Shown in pieces: positions 10,020 to 20,689 of a stretch of 64,000 nucleotides of DNA. The notes beneath the pieces were generated by a model, which saw only the letters and a list, made by a program, of their open reading frames with translations, ran no database searches and was not told where the DNA came from. Source of the stretch: Tubulanus polymorphus (lineage: Eukaryota; Nemertea; Palaeonemertea; Tubulaniformes; Tubulanidae); NCBI RefSeq assembly GCF_964204645.1, contig NC_134027.1:18030485-18094484 (forward strand), written 5' to 3'. Made by a program: the position numbers and the translations under genes. How positions within the stretch are numbered: position 1 is the stretch's first letter; each line of letters begins with the position of its first letter.

Positions 10020-10628
10020 TTATAATACTAATTGTAATTGACTTGAATCATTATCAATTGGCTGAGTGTCTCTTCTCGATGTTTCGGGCGTTGAAGATCT
10101 TAATTTATCTAATCGATCTCTATGATCTTCCATTTCTGGATCAACATCATTAGGATTTAAATTTGGATTTTTGAATGGTGAATATTTGTTAATATCAAAT
10201 TTAGGAATTGGTTCTTCTTCATTTATTCTATCGAGTGCATTCCATATAATTCTGAGAAATTCTCTACCACCTTTTGAACGTTCAATTGAAGATCTTGCTA
10301 ACATTTTAGGTGCATACATATTTTCTTGGCCCAATTTAGATAATCTTAATTTTACATTTTCACCATTTAATTCAAGATTATAATACCACGCATCATTTTT
10401 AAATTCTAAATTATCCACGAAAAATGGGTCATCTTTTAAAATTTGTTTTAAAATTTCTTCTGAACCAACTTTACCTATTACAACTTTTAGTAATATTTCG
10501 TTTACTACACTATTTTTCATTAAATTTAATTGATATTTCATAAGAGAATCAGTTGTATTTACTAATCTGTCCAGTAAATCCTTTCTAGATTTTGCGGTTC
10601 TAATAACTACCCTTTCGGAATCTGTCAT
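10020..10628 (-). CDS. Variable Polinton protein, version A (copy 1)
   Basis: 202 codons, intact, ending in QLQLVL. The C-terminal ~40 residues (DRLDKLRSSTPETSRRD..., IDNDSSQLQLVL) match copy 3, but the N-terminal ~155 residues (starting MTDSERVV) show no resemblance to the copy 3 protein at 52,668-53,372. The shared tail is charged and Ser-rich, probably disordered. The different heads suggest module exchange. No family recognised; a capsid-surface or cargo role would fit but is speculation. Confidence 0.55.
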   Translation of the reverse strand: MTDSERVVIRTAKSRKDLLDRLVNTTDSLMKYQLNLMKNSVVNEILLKVVIGKVGSEEILKQILKDDPFFVDNLEFKNDAWYYNLELNGENVKLRLSKLGQENMYAPKMLARSSIERSKGGREFLRIIWNALDRINEEEPIPKFDINKYSPFKNPNLNPNDVDPEMEDHRDRLDKLRSSTPETSRRDTQPIDNDSSQLQLVL

Positions 10629-10658
10629 ATATTCTTTAAATTCTAATTTCTTAAAAAA

Positions 10659-11949
10659 TTAAAATTTAAAATATAATATTCCTCCGATTACAATTGCTAT
10701 ACAAGTTATAGCTAATTTAGTATTTTCATGGGATTTATTATCATCATTTAGTTTAATTATGTCATGTTGAATATTATCAGTTCTAATATTTTCTGATGTA
10801 TTATAATCCGGTTTAGAATCATTATTTAATTTAATATTATTAGTTTTAGTTTCTGTTGATTGAATATGTTTTTTATTTTTTTCACCTTCCATTAATTTTG
10901 GAGCAGTAATAATCATTTCATTTATATCATTTAATCCTAATGAATTATTTATTGTTGCAGTTTTAATTAGATTATTATAACCAATTATGTTTCCCATCTT
11001 TGATACTAAATCATTAGAAATAATAAATAGATTAGGGCCTATACAATAATTTAATCTAATATGTGATTTATCTAAATAATTTTGATATCTTACAATGTTT
11101 TCTGGAATCGATCTATTTTTATCATTATGAATGGAATCTTCAAATAATACTTTGAATTGTTTCTGCGCATCGAATGAAGTGTTATCATTTCCAATTATTG
11201 GGGATCTTGTTTCAACTTGCGCACCTAAAATACATATCAAATAAGTTCTAATAGATTGATTTATTCTTTGTATACCAGCTTTAGTAAAACCTTCACTATT
11301 TTCTAAAATGAAATTAACCCAACCATTATTGTTTTGTTTTTGTATATTATTATAATATTTTGGTAATTCATTCCAAATTATATCTGAATTTGTCATTGTT
11401 TTTCCAAATTCTTTAGTATATAATATTCCTAATCCACCCATTGTTCCAATTTTTGCTCTAAAATCTTTATTTGAATTAATATTAAATTCATTACATATTT
11501 TATAAAACTTTATTCAATTCTTTAAAATATTTTGAACCTGGTAAAGGACATTCTAATTCATCTAATATTAATTTTATTTGAAAATAAGTATGAAATCTAA
11601 AAAGTGATAACATCAATGGTAAACTTGGTTTGTTTAAATGATCATTCCAACTAATTCCACATCCTGTTGTTGCGCAATAAACAGCAAAATTTAATTGGTT
11701 CTGCCAATACTTCATATTAGATTTTAATAACCATTGTTTTGCCTCATTTAAATTTTTGAAATTAATTGTATACACATGAAATATATTTTCCATCTTTACA
11801 TGAAAATTATTACTTTCAGTTACATAAATATATAAATCAATTAATGAATTTAAAACTTCATTTCTATATGTAATATCTTTATTAAAATCTATTGCTGGAA
11901 TATTATATTTAATTGATTTATTATATTGGAAAGCTTTTGGAAACCCCAT
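10659..11949 (-). pseudogene. Large conserved Polinton protein with C-terminal TM (copy 1, frameshifted)
   Basis: Homologous to the intact 438-residue ORF at 53,389-54,705. Conserved blocks are YWQNQLNFAVYCATTGCGIS, SLFRFHTYFQ and EGFTKAGIQRINQSIRTYL, then SFDAQKQFKVLFEDSI, with a final hydrophobic anchor (ITCIAIVIGGILYF). A deletion near 11,508, compared with copy 3, splits the frame. These blocks recall a protein found repeatedly in Polintons of other invertebrates whose function I do not know. The start is ATG at 11,949 in TATATAAATGGG. Confidence 0.65.
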
Positions 11950-11965
11950 TTATATAATTAAAAAA

Positions 11966-12400
11966 TTAATAATTAACTAATTCTTTTAATAATTTATCTT
12001 GTTCTTCAACTGTTATATGACCATTTAAACTTATTATATAGTCTAGTGTATTCTTCAATTTATTAATTTCTTTTATATTAGTTTTAATTTTTTCTTTATT
12101 ACTTTTTATATTTAATTTTGAACTTATACCAGTTAAAACACTTGAACTTAATCCTAATACACCAATTGATATAGCTAAAGGTGTTAATGGACTGAATATT
12201 GCTAGAAATGTTATTACAGAACTAATTGTAACCGAACCACTTATAATCAAATAATATATAATCTTACTTTTTAAATATTTTTTCTTTTTTATCTTTAAGT
12301 CACTTTCAAATTCTAATATTTGTTTTTCTAAATACATTTTTAATTTAGTTTTATTTATATCATGAGGAATAATATCAATATTATCAACTTTATCTTCCAT
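11966..12400 (-). CDS. Two-TM membrane protein of unknown function, 144 aa (copy 1)
   Basis: Predicted protein identical to that at 54,722-55,156. The N-terminus is charged. Two adjacent hydrophobic helices (YYLIISGSVTISSVITFLAI and PLTPLAISIGVLGLSSSVLT) are followed by a Lys-rich helical tail. The start context is GCTAAATAAATGG. It lies in the stretch of near-perfect identity between copies 1 and 3. Possibly a component of an internal membrane or a membrane-active minor virion protein; this is inference. Confidence 0.7.
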   Translation of the reverse strand: MEDKVDNIDIIPHDINKTKLKMYLEKQILEFESDLKIKKKKYLKSKIIYYLIISGSVTISSVITFLAIFSPLTPLAISIGVLGLSSSVLTGISSKLNIKSNKEKIKTNIKEINKLKNTLDYIISLNGHITVEEQDKLLKELVNY

Positions 12401-12421
12401 TTATTTAGCAAAAAAAAAATA

Positions 12422-12844
12422 CTAATTAGTAAATTTATATGCTACAAATATAACAATAACTGTTCCACCTAAAATCCAAATTATTTCATATTTCTGTTGT
12501 TCTTTACTTGGGGTATAATAATCTGATAAATTAGGTTTGTATAGATGTAATTTTTCTTTATTGGTTACCGCGTTATATAAACTCATTGCATCATCAACTG
12601 ATTGAAAATCTCTATGTGAAATCTTCTGATCATATAATTCATTGTTAATATAATCCATATAGTTTTGCCTCTTTTCTCTATATTCTTCCGCAGCTTTATT
12701 ATATTTTCCTAATGCTAAGTTATGTCTTTTTTGTTCTGTTAATGATCCATTTTTATCAATATGTTTAAATAAATAACCGCCACCAGTAAATGCTAAAGCG
12801 TTAACAATTGCCAATCCTATAATAGTTATAACTGCAGAAGCCAT
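12422..12844 (-). CDS. Small conserved Polinton protein with N- and C-terminal hydrophobic segments, 140 aa (copy 1)
   Basis: It starts with a hydrophobic Gly/Ala-rich segment (MASAVITIIGLAIVNALAF), followed by a long basic helix (EEYREKRQNYMDYINNELYD), a conserved FQSVDDAMSLYNAVT and LSDYYTPSKEQ, then a C-terminal TM (IWILGGTVIVIFVAYKF). This layout and the LSDYY-PS-EQ motif resemble a protein common in metazoan Polintons, with no assigned biochemical function known to me. Identical in copy 3 (55,178-55,600). Confidence 0.65.
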   Translation of the reverse strand: MASAVITIIGLAIVNALAFTGGGYLFKHIDKNGSLTEQKRHNLALGKYNKAAEEYREKRQNYMDYINNELYDQKISHRDFQSVDDAMSLYNAVTNKEKLHLYKPNLSDYYTPSKEQQKYEIIWILGGTVIVIFVAYKFTN

Positions 12845-12868
12845 TTATTTAGTAAAATAATTACGCAT

Positions 12869-13089
12869 TTATATGGGAGGAATATATTTTTGTTTTTCCA
12901 AATAATCAATAGTTAAATTAGATAAAGTAACTGCTAATGTTAATTTTAAAATATCATTTATATCAAATCTATCAACATTAACACTTCCCATTTTAAATAC
13001 TTTTTTAATACCATTGAATAACCAACAGTTCCAACTGATAGTAACGCTCCATTATATAATCCAATTATTATCCACTTATTATCACTCAT
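12869..13089 (-). pseudogene. 73-residue TM protein, frameshifted (copy 1)
   Basis: Counterpart of the intact ORF at 55,625-55,846. The T run at about 13,003-13,009 is one base shorter than in copy 3, which shifts the frame. The protein would have an N-terminal hydrophobic helix (WIIIGLYNGALLSVGTVGYS) and end in YIPPI. The start codon abuts the stop of the upstream gene (TAAATG). Confidence 0.6.
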
Positions 13090-13446
13090 TTATTTATCAA
13101 AAAAATTACTATCATCAAAATATTTAGTTAACTTATTTATGATTAAATCAACATTTATTTCATTACTAGTTTCATTTGTATATATTTCAATTATTATTTT
13201 TTTAATATCATCGATGATAAAATCTTCATCTAATTCATAAAATCTTAAAGATTCTCTAATTAAATTAGTAATCTTTTCTACATTTAAAGTTTCTTTATCT
13301 ATTGTTGTTTCATATTCAAATGTTGTTTCATTAGAAAATTTAATATTTTTGATATGTGTAATTACATCAGTAATGTTAAATTTCATTTCTTTCTCATGTT
13401 TAAAATCAAACCCAAAACATATACTCGGCCCAACAGTTATATTCAT
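13090..13446 (-). CDS. Small acidic conserved protein, 118 aa (copy 1)
   Basis: Identical at protein level to 55,847-56,203. It begins MNITVGPSICFGFDFKHEKE, then is mostly charged helix with Glu/Asp clusters. No domain recognised and no membrane segment. Its place between the candidate minor capsid gene and the 73-residue membrane protein is kept in all three copies, which supports it being a real gene. The start is ATG in TATATAAATG. Confidence 0.65.
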   Translation of the reverse strand: MNITVGPSICFGFDFKHEKEMKFNITDVITHIKNIKFSNETTFEYETTIDKETLNVEKITNLIRESLRFYELDEDFIIDDIKKIIIEIYTNETSNEINVDLIINKLTKYFDDSNFFDK

Positions 13447-13462
13447 TTATATAGTGAAAAAA

Positions 13463-14221
13463 TTACTCTTTACATCTTATAACTAATTCATATATCACAG
13501 GAAAGTTATTCAAATCAATTAAATATCCATTGTGATTTCTTATTTCTAATTTAAAATTATTAAATTTAGGAATGCAAGGTTTAAAATCACATTCAGTTAA
13601 ATTATAATTTATTTGAGTTCCAAATTGTTTAACATTTTTCAGCGGTAAAATATCTAGTATACTAGAACTACAAATTGTTTCTTTAGTTGCTTCGAAAGTT
13701 TTTGTAGGCTCGATTAAATTGCAATAAATATAAAAGTGTGTAAAAGGTATTATATTTGAATTACCATCTACGTTTCCTGTAACAGTATCTGGTACAATTC
13801 CTAACAGTTTAGCTATAGGTTTTCTCACTATAAATGCATGTTGACTTTCATCACATACCTTTATTTTAATTTTATTTGTGCTATCACTTTTTATAAATGT
13901 AATTAAAAATTTATCTTCACTTCTAATTTTCAACCGTGCTCTTCTATTAATTTCTTGAGCTAGTGTTTCTAAATTATATAATCCTGGTTTTAAGATTAGG
14001 TGAAACCATTTATTTACATCTCTAATATGAATCATAAAAGCATTATGATCAATAGTTTTATCCGATATATTATAAAAAGAATTACATAAACCTATATTAA
14101 CTAATTTTAAATCTACACAATTCTTAAATTCTCTATCTAATTGTACTAGTAAATTATGAGATTTATAATTTGTAAGTTTTCTTGAATCAACAAATATTCT
14201 GTATTCTTTTAATTCTACCAT
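13463..14221 (-). CDS. Candidate minor capsid/penton-like protein, 252 aa (copy 1)
   Basis: Intact. It begins with EYRIFVDSRKLTNYKSHNLL then LVQLDREFKNCVDLKLVNI, a beta-rich opening. Then come FYNISDKTI, WFHLILKPGLYNLETLAQEI and a C-terminal block (FTHFYIYCNLIEPTKTF ... YLIDLNNFPVIYELVIRC). The pattern of a short strand-rich protein with a PPGxY/N-like motif followed by 'INR' recalls Polinton proteins proposed as the second (penton) capsid component. I infer this role from order and style; a fold prediction should show a single jelly roll if right. Confidence 0.5.
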   Translation of the reverse strand: MVELKEYRIFVDSRKLTNYKSHNLLVQLDREFKNCVDLKLVNIGLCNSFYNISDKTIDHNAFMIHIRDVNKWFHLILKPGLYNLETLAQEINRRARLKIRSEDKFLITFIKSDSTNKIKIKVCDESQHAFIVRKPIAKLLGIVPDTVTGNVDGNSNIIPFTHFYIYCNLIEPTKTFEATKETICSSSILDILPLKNVKQFGTQINYNLTECDFKPCIPKFNNFKLEIRNHNGYLIDLNNFPVIYELVIRCKE

Positions 14222-14238
14222 TTATTTTACATATTTTC

Positions 14239-14582
14239 TTATTCGAAATCTATTTCATGGTGCCCTTTTTCATTCTTACCTTTGTATACGAAATAGAAAT
14301 CTCCAGAACATAATTCTTCTAAATCTTCACTTGATAATCTATGAAATCTATCTGGTAAATATGTTCTGAATTTATATGTATTTCCTTTTAATCCTTCATA
14401 TTCTAAGTGTATAACTAATTTATCTCCATAGTTATTAGTAACTGTAACAATATCTGTAATTAGTTGATTGTTAATTCTGTTAACTTTTTGAATTTATAAT
14501 CTACAGATTTTACATTTGTGATATCTTTAATTATATCTAGAAATAATTTGTTGTTCTCACTGTGCGCTTGTTTACTCTCCAT
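14239..14582 (-). pseudogene. Small acidic Polinton protein, about 115 codons, frame broken (copy 1)
   Basis: Start ATG at 14,582 (MESKQAHSENN), stop at 14,239 after HEIDFE. The total length is not a multiple of three, and a deletion near 14,460-14,490 relative to the other copies shifts the frame. Conserved text includes YKFRTYLPDRFHRLSSEDLE followed by ELCSGDFYFVYKGKN. The gene lies directly downstream of PolB, so a replication accessory (for example ssDNA-binding) role is conceivable but unproven. All three copies are broken. Confidence 0.5.
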
Positions 14583-14653
14583 TTTAATAACATATTTTTA
14601 TTAAAATTTGATTAACACGTTAGAATTCTTTTCATTATCTCGTTCTCTTTTGT

Positions 14654-17600
14654 TTATTCTCTTTTAAATTTTAAGTATTCATCTAAATTGCAACCATAAG
14701 CAACTGTATGAATTCAATCATCTAAAATATATCGTTTATCATCAAATGGGTTTAGACTTATCTTTTCAATTTCTTCAATAAACATTTCATGATCTTCAGA
14801 TCTTAAACATCTCATTTTATGTTTTCTAACTTCTTCATTGAATATACAATTGATGTAATCTTTGAAATGAATATTCTTTTCTACCACACTTTTGGTTATT
14901 CCTTTTAACTTTTTAGCTTCATGTTCTTTAGTTTTATATGAATACATTTTAGATCTAATACCTATGAACTCTATCATTTCTTCACCACCTAATTCATCCT
15001 TAAACTTCCCTGGAACTTTTTTATTATCATTGCTAAACAATTCATGATCTTTAGGATAGTTACTAAAATCAAAATGATGTTTTAATGTTTTTAAATCATC
15101 TGTTATGTTATCAGTTTTTATCTTTAATATGTAAGAATCGGTATCACAATATAATATTTCTATATGTTTTTCTCCAAAAAGTGGTTGTTATACATTATAA
15201 TAGAATTCATACATTAGTAATTTTGATAATTCTAAAACTGATGCGCCAACATAGATTGGTTTATTAAATTTCATTGATGTTCTTCTCATCTTAACTGCAG
15301 CTAAATTTTCATCAAATATTCTGTTAACAATGAACTTAGGATATGATTGTAAATGTCTAATTCTTTTACCATTACTAACTAACTCAATATCATTTCTATT
15401 TCTATTATTTTCACAAGTCTTACCATAGAATGCATTATTCATTAACTTGAAGAAATCTTTCTCAAAATCAGTTTTAGCTTCAGTTCTCTGTTTGGTGTTA
15501 AAATCTATATATTTTTCTAACCACTTAGATTGACTAAATGAAATATATCGATGTACTTTTTTTAGAATCATTCCTCGATTCAAATAAAACTTTAACATTC
15601 TATAATGTACTACATAATTATATTTATCTTCTTGAGTTACCATTAACTTTTCTGTATGAATATGATTTTCGGGTTTAATTCTTTTTTGGTAATTTGATAA
15701 TTCTTCATGAGTTACAGTTTTATGTTCGGGACAGTAAGCTAGATTTCTAGATTTAAATTTAATATGTTTAGGATATTCTAAATCTACAACAAAGAAGTAA
15801 CCAGTATCTGAATCATCTGCAATATCTAGAATTCTTTTCTTCCAATCAAATTTATCATTATTTTCATTCTGTAAAACTTCACTTATTTCAAATACTCCAT
15901 AAGGTTGTGGTTCCATCATTGCCCAACCATACAAATTATTTGCATCTATATATAATAACTTATATCCAGGGTTATCATTTACATTGAAATATCTATCACC
16001 TAATACACCTGAAACTCCTCCTCTTATAGATTTTTCAAATAATAGTAATTGATCTGTATTTGTTAACAAATCCATTTTTATATCTGTAAATTTTAATCCA
16101 CATCCCCATGTTAATCCTGGTGATGAATAAAAATGACAAGGATCAATATTAAAATATTTTAGGTTTACATCTCTAAACCTTTCGAATATATCGGTTAATA
16201 ATAATACATCTGATTTTAAATATATATCTACTAATTGTCCATGATTTTCTATTTTGAAATGATTCCAAATATTCAATGTTCTATTATAGACTTCATCTTT
16301 AACATATTCATTTTTTAATTAATCATAGAATTGTTCTTTTAATAATTCAGTTATGTTAAAATCATTATGATTTTTACAGAAAGAATATGGAATTGCGCCT
16401 TTATATCTCATTAATTGGAAATCATCATTATTTGGGTAGTGTTGTTTTAATATTTTCAATTCATCATCAACTAATGATTTTGATAAGTTATCCAATGAAC
16501 TATTTAAAAATCTATATGAATGTATAAATCTTAGGCAACCAAATTGGAATGATATATAATTCTCAGATGTTTTAGCTAACATTCTAAATTTATAAGTTGG
16601 TATTTTATCTTTCGATCTATTTGAATTTAATCTTTCTATTTCATTAATAATTTCTTCTATTTTATGGCATAACTGTTTGATGAATAAATGTGCATCATAT
16701 CCTGATAGACTATGAAATATAACTGATACAAAGTTAATTTTCTTAGCTTGTATGTTACAATTCTCATGTGCGGCGCCTCTAAACTTTCCGTTCAAATGAT
16801 CATGGTCTCTTACTTTTTTATCTTTATAATTAAATATCTTTTCACAATAATAACATTTATCTGCAAACGCAAATTCTTCTTTATCTTCTTCTGTCATTAT
16901 AATTTCTATATTTGTATTCAATAATTTACTAAATCTTATTTCATATTCAATTAATAAGTCACAAACATGATTGATAACATTTTCATTTCTGTAATTATAA
17001 TATTCACTTTCAATTAGTTCTGGATAATCAGATTTAATATATAACCCGAAAGCTGCAGCTGATTGATGAATCTTTTTAATAGTATTTGTTTTTGGTGGTT
17101 CATCTGAAAAATCATTTTCATTAGAATTTCATTTCTTTCTCTTATAATATATTTCTTTTCTATCTTGATCAGTTAATTCTTTATTTAATGATTCAAAATC
17201 TCCATATATAACAAATGGTACTTTATTTTTGTAATCATATTTTTTGAATTCTAATATTTTATCCTGTTCATTTGGTAAAACTAATTTACAATAATCATGA
17301 TTTTCACATAATTGTTTATGATTTAATAATGTACTTTCATTACTGAATCTATGTAAACATTTTCTACATAGATATATTTTATTATGGTGATCACTTTCTG
17401 TTCTAAAGAATAAATCTATTTGTTTAATCCACATATAATGATTCTCATAATATAATATATCTATAACATCGTTTGAATCATAATCTTTTGATAAATATAA
17501 AGGTTCTAATGTATAATGTTTTATATTGTTACCTTTTGTATTTGGTAATTTGATTAAATCAAATACATTTATCTTTATATTATTATCTCTTTCTATTTTT

Positions 17601-18652
17601 GGGATGTTTTTAATTATAACAGGATACTTATCTATCTTATAAATTTTTTCAAATGGTTTATAATGAGTTAATCTAAAACTATGTGTAATATCTTCTGTTG
17701 GATGTAAACAACTTATAATTGTCCATAGAAAACCTTTATCATCTTCATTTTGTACATTTATAACAGCATTAGTTTTGAATGGTAGTTTAATATAACTTGA
17801 TGCTTCAATATCTGGTTCTTTATAATATGATACATTATTTTCATCAATTGGTTTTGATTTAGTTAACTTATTATATTTTGTGTTATAAACATGTAAAGTC
17901 ATAAATATTATTTCATCAAATATTAAACCAGATCCTTCAAAATATTTCTCTTCTATTTTAGTTTTTACTTCATTATAACATTTATCTAATTTATCATCTA
18001 TATGTTGTTTATATATAATATGTTGTGAATGAGAATTTATATTATATATTGGTTTATCTTCAAATTTTATGAATTTAACTTTAGAAGATATACTTATTTT
18101 AGGGTATTCAACATCAGTAATTATTTTTATTATTTCTTTCATATTTTCTAAATGTTTTTTATTTTCTTCTAATGTTTTTCCTTTATGAAATTTAAACTCA
18201 ATAGCTGCTGGGCCAATATCACTTTTAAATGCTTCGGTTATCTCTATATCTTTTTTATTATCTAATGAATTAATATAATTTCTTACATCTTCCATGTATG
18301 GTCTTTTATTGTTTAATTTATTTTTTATGCTTTTAATTGTCTTCTGTTTCTTATCATTATCTTTATCAAAATAATCTTCACCTCAAATATCATTATTCTT
18401 ATTTCTAATATGACTTTTAGATTTTAAATGTTCTTTATAATATCTTTTATCACTGAATGATTGATTACATGTATCACATTTGTATGTTTCTTTTTCATTC
18501 TTTAATTCATCTAATTTAGTTTCTAATATATCATCTTCATATTCTAATTTCAATTTATTCTCTATATGTGTTTTAGTTTTATTGTGTCTTGCTTTTTGGG
18601 ATTTATCTATATTGATATTACATGTTGGACAGTAGTAATTATTTGCTTCCAT
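14654..18652 (-). pseudogene. Protein-primed family B DNA polymerase with N-terminal zinc fingers (copy 1, multiply broken)
   Basis: About 1,300 codons. From the N-terminus: two C2H2 fingers (YYCPTCNINI...; YKCDTCNQSF...), another CRKCLHRF finger, Exo I (VIYGDFESLN), an endonuclease-VII-like CxxC...DHDHLNGKFRGAAHENCN box, Exo II (SGYDAH), Exo III (YLKSDVLLLTD), then palm motifs YIDANNLYGWAM, KLMNNAFYGKT and the DTD motif. Breaks seen: nonsense or shifts near 18,383, 17,129, 16,921-16,990, 16,320, 15,188 (L to stop) and 14,716 (G to stop). It cannot be functional. In Polintons this enzyme replicates the element by protein priming. Confidence 0.9.
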
Positions 18653-18663
18653 TATAATACTAA

Positions 18664-19111
18664 ATTTTTTTTTTTAATTGATTTTAGAAGTTCAATGATA
18701 TATAGGCTCAAATAGAATCATGTTCTAGTATAAACAGCTATGCATTATTTCAATCACACTTTACTAACACTTTTAATGTTTAAAAATCTAACTCACACAA
18801 ATATGAATATTGAAATAATGTTGTAAATATATCTATATATCTATTCTATAAGAGCTCGTTAATTACTCGTTACTTATATATGTTATTCATTTAAATGTTA
18901 TTCATATATATGAATATTTTAAGAGTAATAGGGATAATAGGCTTTCATATCAAAGGTCTAAGGGGCGAGTGAGTAAAAAAATGAAAATAATAATAATTTA
19001 CAGTTGAATTAGGAGTGTGCGCGACTAATTCAACTGTAAATTATTATTATTTTCATTTTTACGAGCTCGACCGTTTGACCTTTGGTATGAAAGCCTATTA
19101 TCCCTATTACT
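18664..19111. repeat. Right terminal repeat of Polinton copy 1, with a self-palindromic end
   Basis: 18,664-18,923 is the inner part, shared with copies 0 and 3 (TTGATTTTAGAAGTTCAATG, then CACACTTTACTAACACTTTT). 18,924-19,111 is a 188-bp near-perfect palindrome: it opens AGTAATAGGGATAATAGGC and closes GCCTATTATCCCTATTACT, with the arms meeting around CAGTTGAATTAGGAGTGTGC-GCGACTAATTCAACTG. Both edges match the terminus consensus. The base after 19,111 begins CATGGC. Confidence 0.9.
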
Positions 19112-20256
19112 CATGGCACCAGACAGTGCCTGGATGTATTGAGACATAGTGAATCACCCACCTCAGCCGCATTACATCATCCTCGATCGCACATATACAG
19201 GACGCATAGCATATTCTCTCTCGAAACACAATTAGGAGTTACAGTTTACAGTTCTAAATCTAAATGTAAGTACCGTTTTTAGCATTGGTTGACGTCTATG
19301 ACGTCATGCCAATGCTAGTAAAATGGATCCAAAATAGTAGTACGAAAAAATAGCGCCGACTCTTCTCATTTTCATAGTAACTTCAAATTGTCACTCCGTT
19401 CACGTAAAACATTAGAAACAGCTGAAAATGACTAAAAATGTTTCAATTATTCCCCACAACATAGCGTCGCCAGATTTCTGATTTAATTGTCCAAAAAATT
19501 ATTCGATCGCATTTTTCTCGTTCATTATCTGGTAGATGAGAGCTGGTTAAACAATCGCGTAGCGATATGTCCGCATTTACATTGGCAGTAAAGAATGGGG
19601 AACAGCCTCTTCTGAATAGAAAAATATAAAATCATGTACCTCCGTTTATATATATCACAGTGTTTGGATATCACTGTTATTCCAACTATCAGTATCCATG
19701 GGATTTCGGATTCATTCTCAGCGTCAGAATACGTTTTTCTAGAGCAGTGGAACGGCAGCCTACTCGTGACTGAAACCCGTATGTGATCGTGCGGGAACGC
19801 CTTTACTAAAGTTAAAACCATTTCATGATGACACGAAACATCAAACGGTAAACGGTAGGCTACCACCATGATACGATATCCCCAATAAAGATAGATCATT
19901 TTATTCAATTTTACCAGAGTTGTTTATTGGAGGAAAATATCATTGTTAAGTACGCCGAGAACAACCATGTTGTATCATCAATCAGTTGACTGACATTGTA
20001 AAATTCGATTCGGCTATATTCTAATATAAGTTTTCACTTTAGGACGCCCTACCCGCCTGCTCCGCACTAATAAGGCGGTAGCACCCTCTTACGCACTCGG
20101 CAGAGATTCGCTTTGTAATGCGCGCCGGGAAAAAATACCTTTTATTGTCTTTTCCATGCGTTAAATAACAGTGATTGAATTTACGAGTTGTTTGTCGTAA
20201 ATTGCAATATTGCGATGGTTATTTGCCGCTGCTGTAGTTTTTTGGAATTGAATCGA
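19112..20256. other. Non-coding; contains an exon-like block shared with the copy 3 cassette
   Basis: Around 19,205-19,270 the words ATATTCTCTCTCGAAACACA, AGTTTACAGTTCTAAATC and TAAATGTAAGTAC match 44,330-44,384 in copy 3. There the block is followed by a 78-bp intron and an ORF. A GTAAGTAC donor would lie at 19,266. The matching acceptor-like block (ATATCTTTTAG) is at 26,951-26,960, suggesting the same transcription unit with about 7.7 kb in between. The rest shows no supported gene; a 127-codon - strand ORF at 19,525-19,908 has no features. Confidence 0.45.
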
Positions 20257-20595
20257 GCGGCCTCGGTAGCTCAGTGAGATAAGGCGTGATGCTGTTGAAT
20301 CAACTATCAATGCTGAGTGACAAGTGGGTTCGAGTCCTGCTGGCTGCGTACAGTGTGCGGGCAACACTTCAAAGGCCCTACCGTCGTGAGGTTAAATGAA
20401 CAATCCAATAGGAATCGTCTTGGGAAACCAAGATCCAAACGACGTGCGTAAAGCCAAACAGTCAAAAAGACAAACAAACAATCATCAGCCGGCCTCAGTG
20501 ACACCAACGCCGGCATCGCTCTCTGCGACGTTTTGATGCGTACATGCATCAGAGCTTGGAGCTCTACGATCAGAGGGTCTTGCAATTGCATTCAG
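20257..20595 (+). repeat. tRNA-derived SINE
   Basis: The head has a pol III A box (GGTAGCTCAGTGAGATAAGG, 20,265-20,284) and a B box (GGGTTCGAGTCCTGC, 20,326-20,340), spaced as in a tRNA gene. The acceptor stem does not pair well and a roughly 250-bp unrelated body follows, ending near CTTGCAATTGCATT. This is the classic SINE structure rather than a functional tRNA. A short AATTG at either side may be target duplication. Confidence 0.75.
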
Positions 20596-20689
20596 AAAAA
20601 TCGTTCTGTTTATGTTTTCATTATTCAGTGGGGCTTAACAGTTCATGCGTAAAAATGGGTTTTTGTATCCAAATCTTGATTGATATAAA

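Larger units (their letters stand above)
2890..19111 (+). mobile_element. Polinton/Maverick copy 1 (left terminus lost)
   Basis: It holds the full gene series in the same order and orientation as copy 3: HNH, two small genes, integrase and ATPase on +, then the zinc-finger, capsid, membrane and structural genes and PolB on -. Homology with copy 3 starts at about 2,895-2,905 (CAATTTAGTAAAAAA), exactly at the inner edge of the terminal repeat, so the left terminus is absent. The right end is present to 19,111. No flanking duplication can be tested. HNH, ATPase, MCP, the 73-residue protein and PolB are all broken. Confidence 0.9.

Noticed and set aside
19525-19908. 127-codon - strand ORF near the SINE
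   Set aside because: No domain, atypical composition, and no conserved counterpart; probably chance.
20262-20345. A functional tRNA gene
   Set aside because: A and B boxes are present but the stems do not pair properly and a SINE body follows.
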